DNA of 64,000 nt from Isoetes taiwanensis. Taxonomy: Eukaryota; Streptophyta; Lycopodiopsida; Isoetales; Isoetaceae. The notes under the pieces are model-generated. The model was not told the DNA's origin. It saw only the letters and a list, made by a program, of their open reading frames with translations, and did no database searches. This document shows, piece by piece, positions 1 to 10,367 of this stretch (its first letter is position 1; each line of letters opens with the position of its first letter). Location: assembly GCA_021234155.1 (NCBI GenBank), contig JAJEKV010000011.1:17564677-17628676 (forward strand), read 5' to 3'. The position numbers and the translations under genes were made by a program.

Positions 1-330
1 TTACTGGCTCCTCAATTTAAGATGAATGGGATTGTGTTACTATCATGAAGTTCATTTGGAGTGGTACATCACAAGGCACTATTGTTAAAGTATCCTAGGC
101 TAAGTGTGTTAAATCTAAGGCAGCTGGTGGCCTTGAAGTGTTGGACCCCCATCTTCAAAGTCAGATCATGATTTCAAAGTTCATTTGGAGATTCCACCTT
201 GGTAAAGATGATTCTCTTGATTTAAGATTGGTGCGCCAATATTCTGCAGTGTCTCCCTTTTCGTAAGACAACTATCAAGTCTAGTCTCCCCTGGGCCTTT
301 GTTTACCCAGTGCATCCAATCCAAAAGCTT
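1..330 (+). mobile_element. L1-type LINE ORF2 C-terminal relic
   Basis: Translation from about position 44 gives KFIWSGTS, then AGGLEVLDPHLQSQIMISKF and IWRF. This is the post-RT segment of plant L1 ORF2 (FIWSG...GGLG+.D...N.....K). In-frame stops and frame changes show it is dead. The same segment recurs near 62950-63120, where KMMISKFIWR is almost identical, so both belong to one family. The element continues off the left edge of the window. Confidence 0.75.
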
Positions 331-690
331 TCCCATTTCTTGCTTCCTGGGATGTGGTTAGATCCTTATATTATGTTAACCCCCTAGTTTGTGCTTCATT
401 GCCAAAACACACCAAAACACACCAAAAGGGCATATCCTTCATGAGCCCCAACCTCTAAAAGGCTTTATCCCATACCCCCAGGCACCCAAACCATATCAAT
501 TCCTTCCCATCCTCGAGATGCCTGCCCTCAAGCACATGGAACACACCTTGGCTCTGATATCAAATGTTACGCACTAGCACCTCTAGTGATAACCAACACA
601 CCAAAAGGGCGGATCCTTCATCAGCCCAAACTCTACGAGGATTTATCCCATACCCCCAGACACCTAAACCATAGGAGATAAATGAAGCCC
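331..690. repeat. Direct repeat pair with LTR/PBS-like motif
   Basis: Two imperfect copies of an ~80-bp segment begin at about 417 and 597, both starting CACACCAAAAGGGC and ending near CCATACCCCCAG. Between them, 551-562 reads GCTCTGATATCA, close to the reverse complement of the Copia primer-binding site, and is followed at 565 by TGTTACGCAC. This could be the edge of a minus-strand Copia LTR. No coding capacity is seen. Confidence 0.4.
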
Positions 691-1112
691 GACAGCAGTT
701 TTGTGATTTTTGGCAAGCTGGAAAAATTTCTTTGAAAGAGTGAGGAGCAAAAAGTATAAGCCATGGATAAATACTTGATCGATGTAGCCAGAATATAGTG
801 GTAAGGATGAAAGAAATTATTGCCCCAGATAAAAACATGGGCAGATTTTAAAAAAGCATTTGAATCACGCAACTTGCATGCCAAATTATTATCCTGATCT
901 TAAAAGGCAATGGGGTCACTTCAAGCAAGGGAAGCATGAATCAGTACACCATTTCTACTCCAAGTTCTCTTACTGAGCAGTGCAAATGAGAGAATTACAG
1001 CAAGGAGGGCTATCAGAAAGTGAGATAACTCGAAAGCTTATGGTCGGACTGAGAGATCCATTGTATGCAAAGTTATGTTTTGTAGAACCATCAACTATTG
1101 ATGAACCTATGC
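690..1112 (+). mobile_element. Ty3/gypsy gag fragment, N-terminal part
   Basis: Read in two frames, the segment encodes WADFKKAF and later HESVHHFYSKFSY, MRELQQGGLSESEITRKL and GLRDPLYAKL. This is the alpha-helical retrotransposon gag domain that builds the particle of Ty3/gypsy elements. Stops near 890 and 975 and a frame change inactivate it. The reading breaks at about 1113 and resumes at about 2190 with the gag tail, so about 1.08 kb of foreign DNA splits it. Confidence 0.7.
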
Positions 1113-2190
1113 AAGCGGATTACTACCCGGATTAAAAAACCCCCGCCCCGAAGGGTTTTCGAGGGAAAAACCGAGGCAGCAATCAGCCTGCTAACAAACT
1201 GTTCCAATATACGAAATGCAAAAACACACAAATATATACACTCATGTGTTTGCGGTACCCATAGTGCATCTTGAACAAATTTGAGGGGGGGGCAAAGGTG
1301 GGCTCGCAGATCGATTACCTCAAATGAATATGCGACCCTAGGCACGCATCTGTGGCCGGTGTGTTGAGCAAATGTAGGGGCAAGTCCTACCGCATTACTA
1401 AAGGAGCGAATCGGGAGATTATCGGATCAATCTGGGCAACTCGAAAGTGTGAGACTCATTCTCAATGGTGAGGTTTCTCAAATATTTATTGTTGAATCAT
1501 CTGGGGCTCCCCCAGGGGTTGCCCCTTTTCTTTGCTTTTCACTATTGTGGTATAAATGTTGCCTTGGCAATGAGTTGCCACTTTTTAAGGTCTCATCTAG
1601 GGTCTATTCATGTTGGATGGTTCAAAGGGAGGTCTATAATCAATATGTCAATGACTCCTTGTAATGGCCAATGTTTTAAAACCTGCATAATGCGGGGGTT
1701 ACCCTAGATACGTTCCCAAGCATCCGGTATTGTAGGCTAGAGAAAGTGCAATGCTCACGATGGCCTACCGGATAACACCACTTCTTCATCGTGTGCATTA
1801 CGACGTTCCATCTGGCGAACCAGCGATCTCTCTATAGTCCCCCCAGGCAAAACTTTTGAGCCCATTGCCATAGCATAAGCCGGGTGCGGGAGCCGAAATC
1901 ACCCCATATTAACCACTTTCTGAAAGTAGACAATGTGTCTATCAAGGGCTTGGATGAAGCGGCAGAATTGTTCTGTGGAAGGTGAATCCCGATGGGCTTT
2001 AAGGTTTCCCAAGTGGCAATAAAGTAGGCGAGATGAAACACAATCCCAATATAGTACGATACGATATCTGGGAGGGGTATCCTCAAGAAACGATTTTTAA
2101 ACCAGATAATGCCAGAGTAGGTGAAAGGGATAATAAGAGGTACAGATTGAATGCCTTGAATGCCAATAAAATTTCCGTGCAAACGAAAAT
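1113..2190. mobile_element. LINE-derived insertion inside the gypsy gag
   Basis: This block separates the two gag halves. At 1130-1180 it holds, in minus orientation, a LINE 3'-end motif (AAAACCCTTCGGGGCGGGGG on the complement) resembling the LINE-a tail near 52045-52090 and 56740-56770. At about 1490-1740, plus strand, it resembles the RT region near 62340-62660: a degraded QGCPLAPFLF-like box followed by NQYVND where an active RT has NQYADD. It is therefore a composite of at least two LINE pieces. The minus-strand open stretch at 1832-2182 matches nothing I recognise. Confidence 0.45.
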
Positions 2191-2484
2191 AATGGCGAAA
2201 AGAGAATAGCTCGTGATCAAGCTAAATGGCCTCTTAGAGGATATTTTTCATGTGGAGGACCACACTATAAGAACCAATATCCAAAGCTTGTGGCCAACAC
2301 AAAAATAGAACCGGAGCAACTAAAGAAGGATGTCCGAGCAAAAACACGATCCTCTGCACAGATTGCCCATGTCCACTTTGCTGAAGAAGTTCCTGAAAGT
2401 TCCCATGCTAAATCTGACAAGGAAAAGGCAAAAGCCTATGAGAGAGGTCGGCTTCAAATTGCCCATCTTAATAAAGATAAATAA
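2191..2484 (+). mobile_element. Ty3/gypsy gag fragment, zinc-knuckle end
   Basis: The reading continues as ARDQAKWPLRGYFSCGG and PHYKNQYPK. This is recognisably a CCHC zinc knuckle, but the first and last cysteines are both replaced by tyrosine, so it could not bind zinc normally. A basic and acidic linker follows, with a stop at 2482-2484. Upstream it joins the gag part ending at about 1112. Confidence 0.65.
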
Positions 2485-3110
2485 AGTAAAATATTTGTGT
2501 GAGCATGTAATTGCTGATTTGCTTGAGCATTGTATTCACTTGATTTGAGTTCATGAAAGAGTTCTTTTTCAGTCAAATGTTGCTCTAGAGTCTAGAAGTA
2601 AGGGGTAATTGTGCCTGCAGCATAGAAGTCAGATCCTTAGAATCTTTTGGGCAGAGGGTAAGTTTACCAGCCTAGGGACATTCTTTCAAAGCAGATAGTC
2701 AAGCGACTAGCTTAGAGGAAAGGTGGTTATTCCAGCAAAGCAGGCAGTCAGGTGACTAGCTTTGGGAAAGATTGATGTTCCAGTAAGGTAGATGATCGAG
2801 GACGATCAGCCTTGGGAAGGGAAGGAATTGTTACGACACAAGCTCAAGGGTGTGGCTCAGAGAACTTGCAGAGATGAACATAGATGCAAAAGCTAGATGA
2901 AGCAATTAATATAAGATTAAAAATAAATATGTAAGTTAAACTAAAATTATTAAAGAAAACCATCTAGCTGCTTATGACTTTGAGCAGAACTGGCCGGAAA
3001 GGCCTGGCTACAGGTCGAATCGGGTCGAATTAGCCAAATGAAGGTAAAAGCCATATGAATGACTTATTTTGGGCTAAAGAATCACCCTTTTATAAACGAT
3101 TAGAGCGTAG
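2485..3110. repeat. Non-coding, three ~49-bp degenerate tandem repeats
   Basis: Between about 2650 and 2815 three diverged units of about 49 bp occur, marked by GCAGATAGTC (2691), GCAGGCAGTC (2740) and GTAGATGATC (2788), each followed by a CTAGCTT- or CAGCCTT-like segment. The rest has no coding potential. Position directly after gag remnants suggests retrotransposon non-coding or LTR sequence. Confidence 0.4.
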
Positions 3111-3490
3111 TAAAGAGGCTTCATAATTCACAGCGTGAAGGGGAACCGGAGGAGAAAAGATTGATCTGCTTGATCCGCTATAGCCTGGTAGGCAAGCAGA
3201 AAGCATTGCTTCCAAGAGCCCTTACTTACCCTTACAAACTTCAAGCTCCAAGAGCTCCTTACTTGGCCGCTGCTGCTCTGACAGACAAGATCGGCTTTCT
3301 ACTTCCTTCTACCGAATCTCTGCCCTTGCCAATTCTTCCTTTTGCGAGGAAGAAGAACTGGCAGAGAATAAAGCACGCTAAAAGAAGAAACTAGTAGGAT
3401 AGAGAATGAGGAGAAATCTAGCTCAAGAGAATGCTAATGAATGAGAATGGGAGAAGAGCCAGAATAAATAGGAGATGTGAGGTGAGGAGT
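3111..3490. other. Possible organelle-derived DNA
   Basis: The texture changes here to moderate GC with purine-rich runs and motifs such as CTGACAGACAAGATCGGC and GAGGAAGAAGAACTGG. This resembles plant mitochondrial intergenic DNA and contrasts with the flanks. No organelle gene could be read, so the call rests on composition and style only. Confidence 0.25.
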
Positions 3491-4174
3491 TCCCATCCAA
3501 GGAATGTCGGTTCTATTGCTATTGCAATAATATTGTTTATCCATCATTCATCAAGTTTGGCATCTACTTTATCTACATAATTACAAGGAGGGTCCACATT
3601 CCATGTACGTAAAGAGGAAATCTCAATCACTGGAAATGCATATATCATAAAAACAATTTAGATAAAGTTATGTCTGTGTGTCCAATTGCTTTGTGCCACG
3701 TGGCACACAATTCAAAGCCTAAATGTAACATTTTTTTGCGTTTCTTCTTCGGTGTGTTTCTTGGCTGATGGATTGCCTTCCCTGAAATCAAAGATCTACC
3801 CAATGATTTGGAAGATCTACCAAAGTATTCTGAAGTGTTTATCTAGCATTGAAGAAGTCTACCCAGCATTTTGAAAAGTTTTACTGCTGCATAATCTGAC
3901 CTAGCTTGTTTCCACATTTTAAAATGTTAAATGTTGCCTAATGTTGCTTTAAGCAACATTCCTACACATAGAAGTAATGGAGGAGGGACCATGAGATAGT
4001 TGAACAATGGATCGCCAAATCTTTTACAACTTGATGAAACTCATGTGTGAAATGATTTTACGAAAGCGGCACTCCCCATTCTATGAAGTAATATTTGATT
4101 ATTTTGCCATTCATTTGTCAACTAGATATCGAATCGATGCAGCCATTATCTCAATAGTATCTTCACATGTACAT
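3491..4174. other. Intergenic, nothing recognised
   Basis: AT-rich sequence without a supportable gene or repeat. A short open stretch at 3686-3874 shows no recognisable motif. It ends where the duplicated ankyrin-gene block begins. Confidence 0.5.
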
Positions 4175-4608
4175 GGAAGAACATGATCTATAATATCATT
4201 GACATGTCAACTATGAAAGCATATAAATGTATAAGTTCAGGTGTGTACGGATAGTGGACCAGCTAAATATAATGGGAGGGCTGCAAATAAATTATATTTT
4301 ATTATTTAAAATAAATGGCTAAAATGCTCTTTGTGTATTATTATGGCTATATATTTTCGTATAGGATATATATTGACCACAAAATTGTACCATGAAGTTG
4401 ATGTATTCCAAATTAAATTGAATTGCACCATGTATTCCAACTTGACGTAAAACATAAGGTCTATGAAGGATCGTGATCAAGATTTGACGGGTATTATTGA
4501 ATCCATTTTCTTCATCCATTTTCTAATGGTTGAGATTGAGATAATAATTTATGTGTAATAAATCCTATCCATTTTTGTATTCCTTCACAAATTCGATGTG
4601 GTATAACG

Positions 4609-4830
4609 TAGTGTTGGGCAAAGTCCGGGAAACACTATAAACCAACCGGTTGAAATTATAAATTTTCCGGTTCGGTTAGTGTGTTGTAGGAATTTTTCCG
4701 ACAAAATTTCTTAAGATTGTCTATTAAGATAATAGAAATTTTTGACTCTAAACATAAGATATCCGACTGGTAAAGTAACCATAGGAAATAGAAAATTTTT
4801 CGGTGTGACGTAAAAAGTTTCTCAACACTG
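4609..4830. mobile_element. 222-bp hAT-like MITE in the ANK-a promoter
   Basis: The element starts TAGTGTTGGGCAAAG and ends CTCAACACTG, whose complement CAGTGTTGAG pairs with the start as a terminal inverted repeat. It is flanked by a perfect 8-bp duplication GTATAACG (4601-4608 and 4831-4838). The paralogous promoter at 26459-26466 has a single GTATAACG with no insertion and so is an empty site. An 8-bp TSD and this terminus are typical of hAT elements. It has no coding capacity and sits about 0.4 kb upstream of the ANK-a start codon. Confidence 0.9.
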
Positions 4831-5224
4831 GTATAACGTATAATAAGTTAGACGTAACGTGAGCAAAAGACCTCTAAAGGCAGATATTTTCTGACTTGAG
4901 GCAACCATAGATATGCAATGGTATTCAAGGATTTAGATCCATGGCCGACAAAAAGTTTGTCAAAATTGTCAGTCAGATTGCTGTAAGAAAACTCCCCTGA
5001 TGATGTGGGCACACATTCATTTTCACGTTTAAAATACGATGTTCAAGCCAGTGTGGAATCAGTGGACAATGGTGAGAGATTAAGTTAGACCCACCAACGC
5101 TCGCAGAAGATTAATTAGTTTAATCTTGAGATAACAGATCCGGCGGTATGCGTAATGCATTAGAAGCAAAAAGCAGGGCTCCGCTTCTGTGTTTGTGTGT
5201 TTCTGCTCTTCTGATGAATCAAAT

Positions 5225-6531
5225 ATGTTATCGCCCAATAGTTCTTCATCTTCTTCACAACCATACGAAGGCTTGGATCAGTTGTTCACCGATATCGACA
5301 GCGTTGATCGATTTGGGTACACTGCATTGCAGCGGGCTTGCAAAAGAGGGGATTTAGAAAGGGTTGAATTTTTACTTCAACACTATGCCGATGTTCATGC
5401 TGAAACAGAGCACACAAGAAGAACCCCTTTGCATCTGGCAGCATACTACGGCCATGAATCTGTGGTTAAAAAGCTTCTGGAACATGGAGCATTTATAGAT
5501 ATCTGGTCTCAGGATAACGACGGCGATACTCCTTTGCATCTTGCAGCATTTAGTGGAAATGTTGGCATTCTGCGTATATTATCTTCCGCTATAAATTGTT
5601 CGGATCTACAAAATGTCTCTGCCTCTTTAGACCTGCGAAATACGGATCTGCAAAATTTCCCTCCATGACATATTCAACAAAACTTGGACTTATTAAGATT
5701 TAATAGATAGCACTTCAAGAATACCATTATAAGAATATATGTATTGTTTAATTCTTCTTGATTGTTATATTATTTGTAAGTTTTAATTATATAAGTTTAT
5801 CCTTAAGTTAAAACCTAATGGTTATCAAAGCATAAAATTGATTTCAAATTAACTTTCACTCGAATTTATCTAGAATTAGACATTTCAAGAATATAAAATT
5901 TCAATTTTCAGCGATTTAACAAATTTTTATATTTAACAATCATGATAATTTCTAAATGAAATATGATGGTTTGATAAGGATGACTTGAAACTATTATGAC
6001 AATTTCACAATTTACAAGCTTTAACACTTTTAAAAAGACTTTATGAAAAGTTTTAATTTGAAATTAATTAAATTATAAAGTTAAGGTTTTAATTATAACT
6101 ATAAATCATTGAAGATGTATTGAAAATTAATCAATAATAAGCTTTTCAATTTTCTGTTTTATTAAAGCATAAGTGTAATCATTTAATTAATTTCAGACTA
6201 AAATTTTCTTTACGTATTTTGAAAAATAACATTTAATTATACAGAGCTTTTCTTAGATGAAAATTTAATTGTAAATAAATGAAAGGGAAAATTAGTTTAG
6301 AAAGCAATTTTATACTTTAGTAACCATTATACTTTTGATCTAAAGATAATTGAGACAAATTATTAAAATCAATGAGAGTTAAAAATATATAAAATCTTAT
6401 CATGGGATTCTTGAAGTATATTTATTAGACTTGAATAAGTTCAAATTTTGTTAAATATGTCATCTCCCTCTTTGGACCTTCAAAATGGTAAGCTTCAAAC
6501 ACCCTTGCATCTTGCTGCTGGTAAAGGAAAT
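5225..6531 (+). pseudogene. ANK-a: truncated ankyrin-repeat protein gene
   Basis: The ATG at 5225 opens a frame almost identical to the first ~148 codons of ANK-b: a Ser-rich N-terminus, then ankyrin repeats with YTALQRACKRGDLERVEFLL, TPLHLAAYYGHESVVKKLL and TPLHLAAFSGNVGI. The frame ends at a TGA (5666-5668) that belongs to an inserted fold-back element. Homology resumes at 6464 (LQTPLHLAAGKGN in ANK-b terms) and ends for good at about 6531. The remaining ankyrin repeats and the whole membrane-spanning PGG part are missing. If expressed it could give only a short soluble ankyrin peptide. Its promoter also carries a hAT MITE. I call it a pseudogene, though a regulatory transcript is possible. 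Confidence 0.85.
5665..6463. mobile_element. 799-bp fold-back element in ANK-a coding sequence
   Basis: The element begins ATGACATATTCAACAAAACT and ends AATATGTCAT, a perfect complement of the first ten bases. The similarity continues inward: the right end, reversed, reads ATGACATATTTAACAAAATT, and aligned stretches such as TAATGGTTA..AAAG.ATAAAATTG persist for over 200 bp, so most of it is one large inverted repeat centred near 6064. It is flanked by CTCC (5661-5664 and 6464-6467). ANK-b shows the uninterrupted site at about 27280-27300. It is AT-rich and non-coding. A 4-bp TSD with such long arms does not assign a superfamily on its own. Confidence 0.9.
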
Positions 6532-6610
6532 CCAGCATGAAGGAGCTCTGCATGAAGGAGATGTCATCTGAAGTCCAATATACAGAAGATTGCCTATGTT
6601 TGCCATACCT

Positions 6611-8909
6611 CTAAGTTGCAAGTCCAAAATAGAAAACATGGCAATCTGAATGCCATCTTCCATCTGCAAAAAGAAGAGGATGCGAATAAGTGTCAAGGTG
6701 TCCCAAGGCAGTTTGCCTGTTGGTCTGTATTTGACCTTGCATCTAGAACCTTTCAAGAGTGACTGGACTGCCAGTTGCAGGAGCTGCTTCCATAATATAT
6801 TCAAGGAATATTTCAAAAAACATGCATTTTCAAACCTCTTTGGGAATTGAACCCAAATTCAACCAAAAAAGTCTTCTGTTTTTTCTTTTTCCATCATTTA
6901 TATATCTCAACTACATCAATTTAGATGTTGAATCCTCAAAGTATGTGGAAACATACAATCCTTACAAATTAATGAACATTCTCGCCGATATCCCACCTTC
7001 TTATCGTCCTTTAAGAAATAAAAATCAGAAAATCTATTGAGGGACTCCAGTAACCTTCGGCATTCTAGAAGTGCCCATCCTTCTTCCACATCCAAGATTT
7101 TTGTGCTGCCATTTCCAGTATCCACACTTAACTGCATAGAATCAGCCCTAATGACATGTTCTTCCACAGGTTTCCAACGCCATTCACCATTTTCCCATTG
7201 CTTCTTATGTCGTTGAATAAAGAAATTGCAATAAAGCATCTGTTTTGGTACCCTATATCTGAGAATTTACATCTTGTCAGCATTTGTATAACATGTTGCA
7301 AAAATAAAAGAGTTTACTTACTTAAAAATGAAGCTGCTGAGGTCTACTTGGCAACTAGTTAATTGCCCTGCCGTCTTTCCCCATTCACCCAAGAATATCT
7401 GGTTTAAAGATGCGCCACTAACATTTCGAAATGTATAGGTCTGCGGTGTAACCTTCAATGTCTGCACTTCTTTGAACATGAAGGCAAATACACTTAAGGG
7501 GATGAAAGCTTTCAGCCCACCTCGAACACCACCTCTCTCAGTCATTGCCTTTCCTAATTCCCTTATGAGTAGGCAACGATAAGCAGAAACAATGTGCATG
7601 TCACTAATACCACTGGACAAAGTAAGTAATGTAGGTGCATCTACAAGGGCCAACTTTCCTATATTGCCACTTGGTATTGTGTAATGATACTTGTGAAACC
7701 AGACACCTCTATCTCTTAGGGAAGACAAAGCAACATTAGGATACAACAAACTGCCAACAACATGATGATGGACCTCCAATACGCTTGTTACGCTTTGAGC
7801 TCGAGTTTTGTCCTTAAACTCAGAAGAACAGATACAGTTGGCATCTAACCTTGGAAAACTTTGACTATTTGTAATACCTTGAGTCATCATATCTTGGGCA
7901 TGTTCCATTACAAGCTCATCTACGCATCTACCACCTTCCCTAAGCACAAATCCTACAACACGTGCCTTCCAATGTGCGGCCAAATCATTAAGCTTTCTCT
8001 TTTTCACTGCGAATTTGCCACGCTGGCTTGGTCTGATTGTCACCCAAGATCCCAGAGATATATGCATATCAGTCCATTTACCACTATCATTTGTTGTATT
8101 TCTCCAGATAATTTGACTAACTTCTGACCGTTTTCCAGCCATAGTTCACTAGCATGAAGATAATTTGTTCCCCACAATTCAAAAGTTCTTAAACTGGTTG
8201 AATAACAATCATACCAAGATCTTCTATGGAACTGCTGTGGTGATCAAAAAGAATCATACCATGGTCTTGAAGACATCCTATGCATGGCTAACATCTTAAC
8301 GCTTGTCACACAAAGCTCCTGCAAAAGGCAATTCCATTTGACTGAATTAATCATAGCAATATTAGAAGAAAAAATTGGTAGGGACAGAGCTTATGCAGCA
8401 AATAATCTATCAAAAACTTCTTAAATACATATGAGACCCTATTTGCTGTGAGCAACATTTTATACTTGCTGTGTTTTCTGTGTTTGACCTTTGGAGCACT
8501 TTCCTAAGCAAAGATTTAGCAGCTATAAGAACATAGGTAACTTCTTTCTTCGAGAAGGAGAATCTGACAGATGCCAATTCCTTGTATATGAAAATCATTA
8601 GATCTCATGGATCCAAGCAGTCACTTGCAGTTTTATTATGTCTTTCTAGCTAGAATAGCATATAATCTCAGCCTCGCATAAACCCATATCCTACAACAAA
8701 GAATCACAGTTGCAAAGTCTTCCTAATTTCTACCTAACAAAAAGATGGACTAAATCAAACATGTACTTTCTTCACTTAATCCTACGTTTACCCCTATTTA
8801 TCCTACTTCCTGAAGAATCATCATAACAAAAATTCAAAGACTTACGAGCTTTGTCCAATAAACTCCATGGCTTTGACTTTGTGTCACTATGGTTGGCGAG
8901 AGATTCCAT
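6611..8909 (-). CDS. Spliced gene of unknown function (~403 aa model)
   Basis: I do not recognise this protein. Four exons can be modelled on the minus strand: 8909-8846 (starts MESLANHSDTKSK, donor GTAAGT), 8123-7322 (donor GTAAGT), 7258-6966 (donor GTAAGG) and 6663-6611 (acceptor TTTTTGCAG, stop TAG). The 63-bp intron 7321-7259 is convincing: GTAAGT, U-rich body, TGCTGAC branch-like site, CTCAG acceptor, and the frame is kept across it. Exons sum to 1212 nt. The exon-2 acceptor is purine-rich and weak; translation may instead start at the ATG at 8142 (MAGKRSEVSQ). Visible features are a basic patch (KKRKLNDLAAHWKARVVGF), a hydrophobic centre (FIPLSVFAFMF) and a Trp-rich stretch (QWENGEWRWKPVEEH). 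No signal peptide is evident. The last exon lies about 80 bp from the broken end of ANK-a and converges on it. Confidence 0.55.
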
Positions 8910-10159
8910 AATATCCCCTAACAGCAGGGCATAAAAAGACATCAGTGGCAAAAGAAGTCATTATCCCTCCAGAATTGAAGCATTTCATTTGCACAAAGGC
9001 TTAATCATGATATTCTGATATTCATGAACTGAGTTATCTGGTATCATAGTCCAAGTTGTTCTTGATGTTCCAGAACTATGCATGACCATTTATTTGATTA
9101 AATAAAGATTTTAAGTGCTACGTTAGACTTGATGGACTACGAAACAATCAAATACATGATACTACAGAATTGGGGCTCCTGTGCTGAAAAGCAATTGAAT
9201 AATGTCGTATAGTACAGAATTACAAGACATGAGAACAGAAGCCAAGGAAGAAGACAAACCAAATAAAGAGAGCTCAAGCCTGTCATCTGCGATGATCTTG
9301 CTAATTTTAACACCCCCTTAAGAACGTGTCACAACTCCAGTTTTTCTCAAAACTACAGTCTCGTGCAGCTCCTATATTTAAAGCAGCTCCTAAAGCTCAG
9401 AAGGCATCCTGTGCATAAAACTCCCAGGACTGTACCTCTCTTCTTTGAATGCATTTTCACAAAAGTCGTATTTAATTAAAGTGGGACTCATTCCATTCCC
9501 ACTTTTTTTGGGAACCCTGTTAATTTACACAAAAAGAAGCACCCCGACCCGAAAACTGGCCATAATTGGAATTTTTGTCTATTAGTGTGCATCCACGCTT
9601 TTCTTCCAGTTTTCTTGGATAGCGTGTCGAGAACAAGAACAATGCAACACAAACATAGGAATTTCATTACAGCTTGAAACCAAAGTTCTAATTGAAAAAG
9701 ATTCTTAGTTGAACATTTTGGCTCTATTTTCTTAGGTGGGTAGACAATAGATCACAAATTCCAACAAAAATTAAGCAAATTGTTTACTTAATCACCCAAA
9801 AATACTAGTTTTGAGATACCTTATATTTATAAATGGGCTCATTACAATATATATTACAGTGGGTGAAGAGACCATAGTGATGGTATGGGCACAATGATTA
9901 CACCCTCTTCACACATGAACCACCTAGTGCAAAGGGCGCGTGGAGCTCTCTCCTAGTCACGGAGCAACTTACAGACGATAGAAATTTGTATGAGGAGTTC
10001 CTTTATGGGCCACGTGCTTGTATGTCCAACTGATGTCACCACCCTCTTCTCGGCACCTTTCTTCAATGAACTGATCTTTTCATTGCTCCCAAGCATGTAC
10101 TATCTGGTCGAGATAAGGACTGCAAGAGACAAAATCAAATTAGTCAAGTGATGCTACAT
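8910..10159. other. Intergenic / upstream region, no gene seen
   Basis: No supportable coding sequence. It includes the 5' flank of the minus-strand gene ending at 8909. At about 9470-9490 the motif CGTATTTAATTAAAGTGGGA recurs inverted near 18505-18525, so it belongs to a dispersed repeat. The rest is AT-rich and unassigned. Confidence 0.5.
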
Positions 10160-10367
10160 GCAAAAACGCAAGTGAAACGCAGGTTTTAGGGGTCAGAAGG
10201 CCTTTCTCGACTCGCGAGTCGAGAAAGGCAGCTCAAAGCGAAAAACGCAAGTTTTAGGGGTCAGGAAGGCCTTTCTAAAAAACGCAGGTTTTAGGGGTCA
10301 GAAGGCCTTTCTCGACTCGCGAGTCGAGAAAGGCAGTTCAAAGCCAGAAACGCAGGTTATAGGGGTC
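10160..10367. repeat. Palindrome-bearing tandem array, left part
   Basis: Units of roughly 65-70 bp begin AAACGCAGGTTTTAGGGGTC and contain a perfect 30-bp palindrome with arm GCCTTTCTCGACTCG, at 10200-10229 and 10305-10334. One unit between them has lost the palindrome. The array is cut at 10367 by a Copia insertion and resumes at 15812. Confidence 0.9.

Larger units (their letters stand above)
4175..6531 (+). repeat. Segmental duplication, copy a (ANK-a block)
   Basis: From GGAAGAACATGATC at 4175 the sequence matches 25102 onward in the same orientation, through the promoter and the start of an ankyrin gene, until about 6531, where homology to ANK-b stops inside GGTAAAGGAAAT. The copies are about 21 kb apart and differ mainly by insertions: 4609-4830 and 5665-6463 here, and about 25528-26450 in the other. 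The block carries only the 5' part of the gene, so it is a partial duplication. Confidence 0.9.

Noticed and set aside
1832-2182. 116-codon minus-strand open frame
   Set aside because: It lies inside LINE-derived debris, has no recognisable motif and no splice or regulatory context.
5665-6463. Reading the ANK-a interruption as an intron
   Set aside because: It has no GT...AG borders, has perfect terminal inverted repeats and a flank duplication, and the paralogue is uninterrupted.
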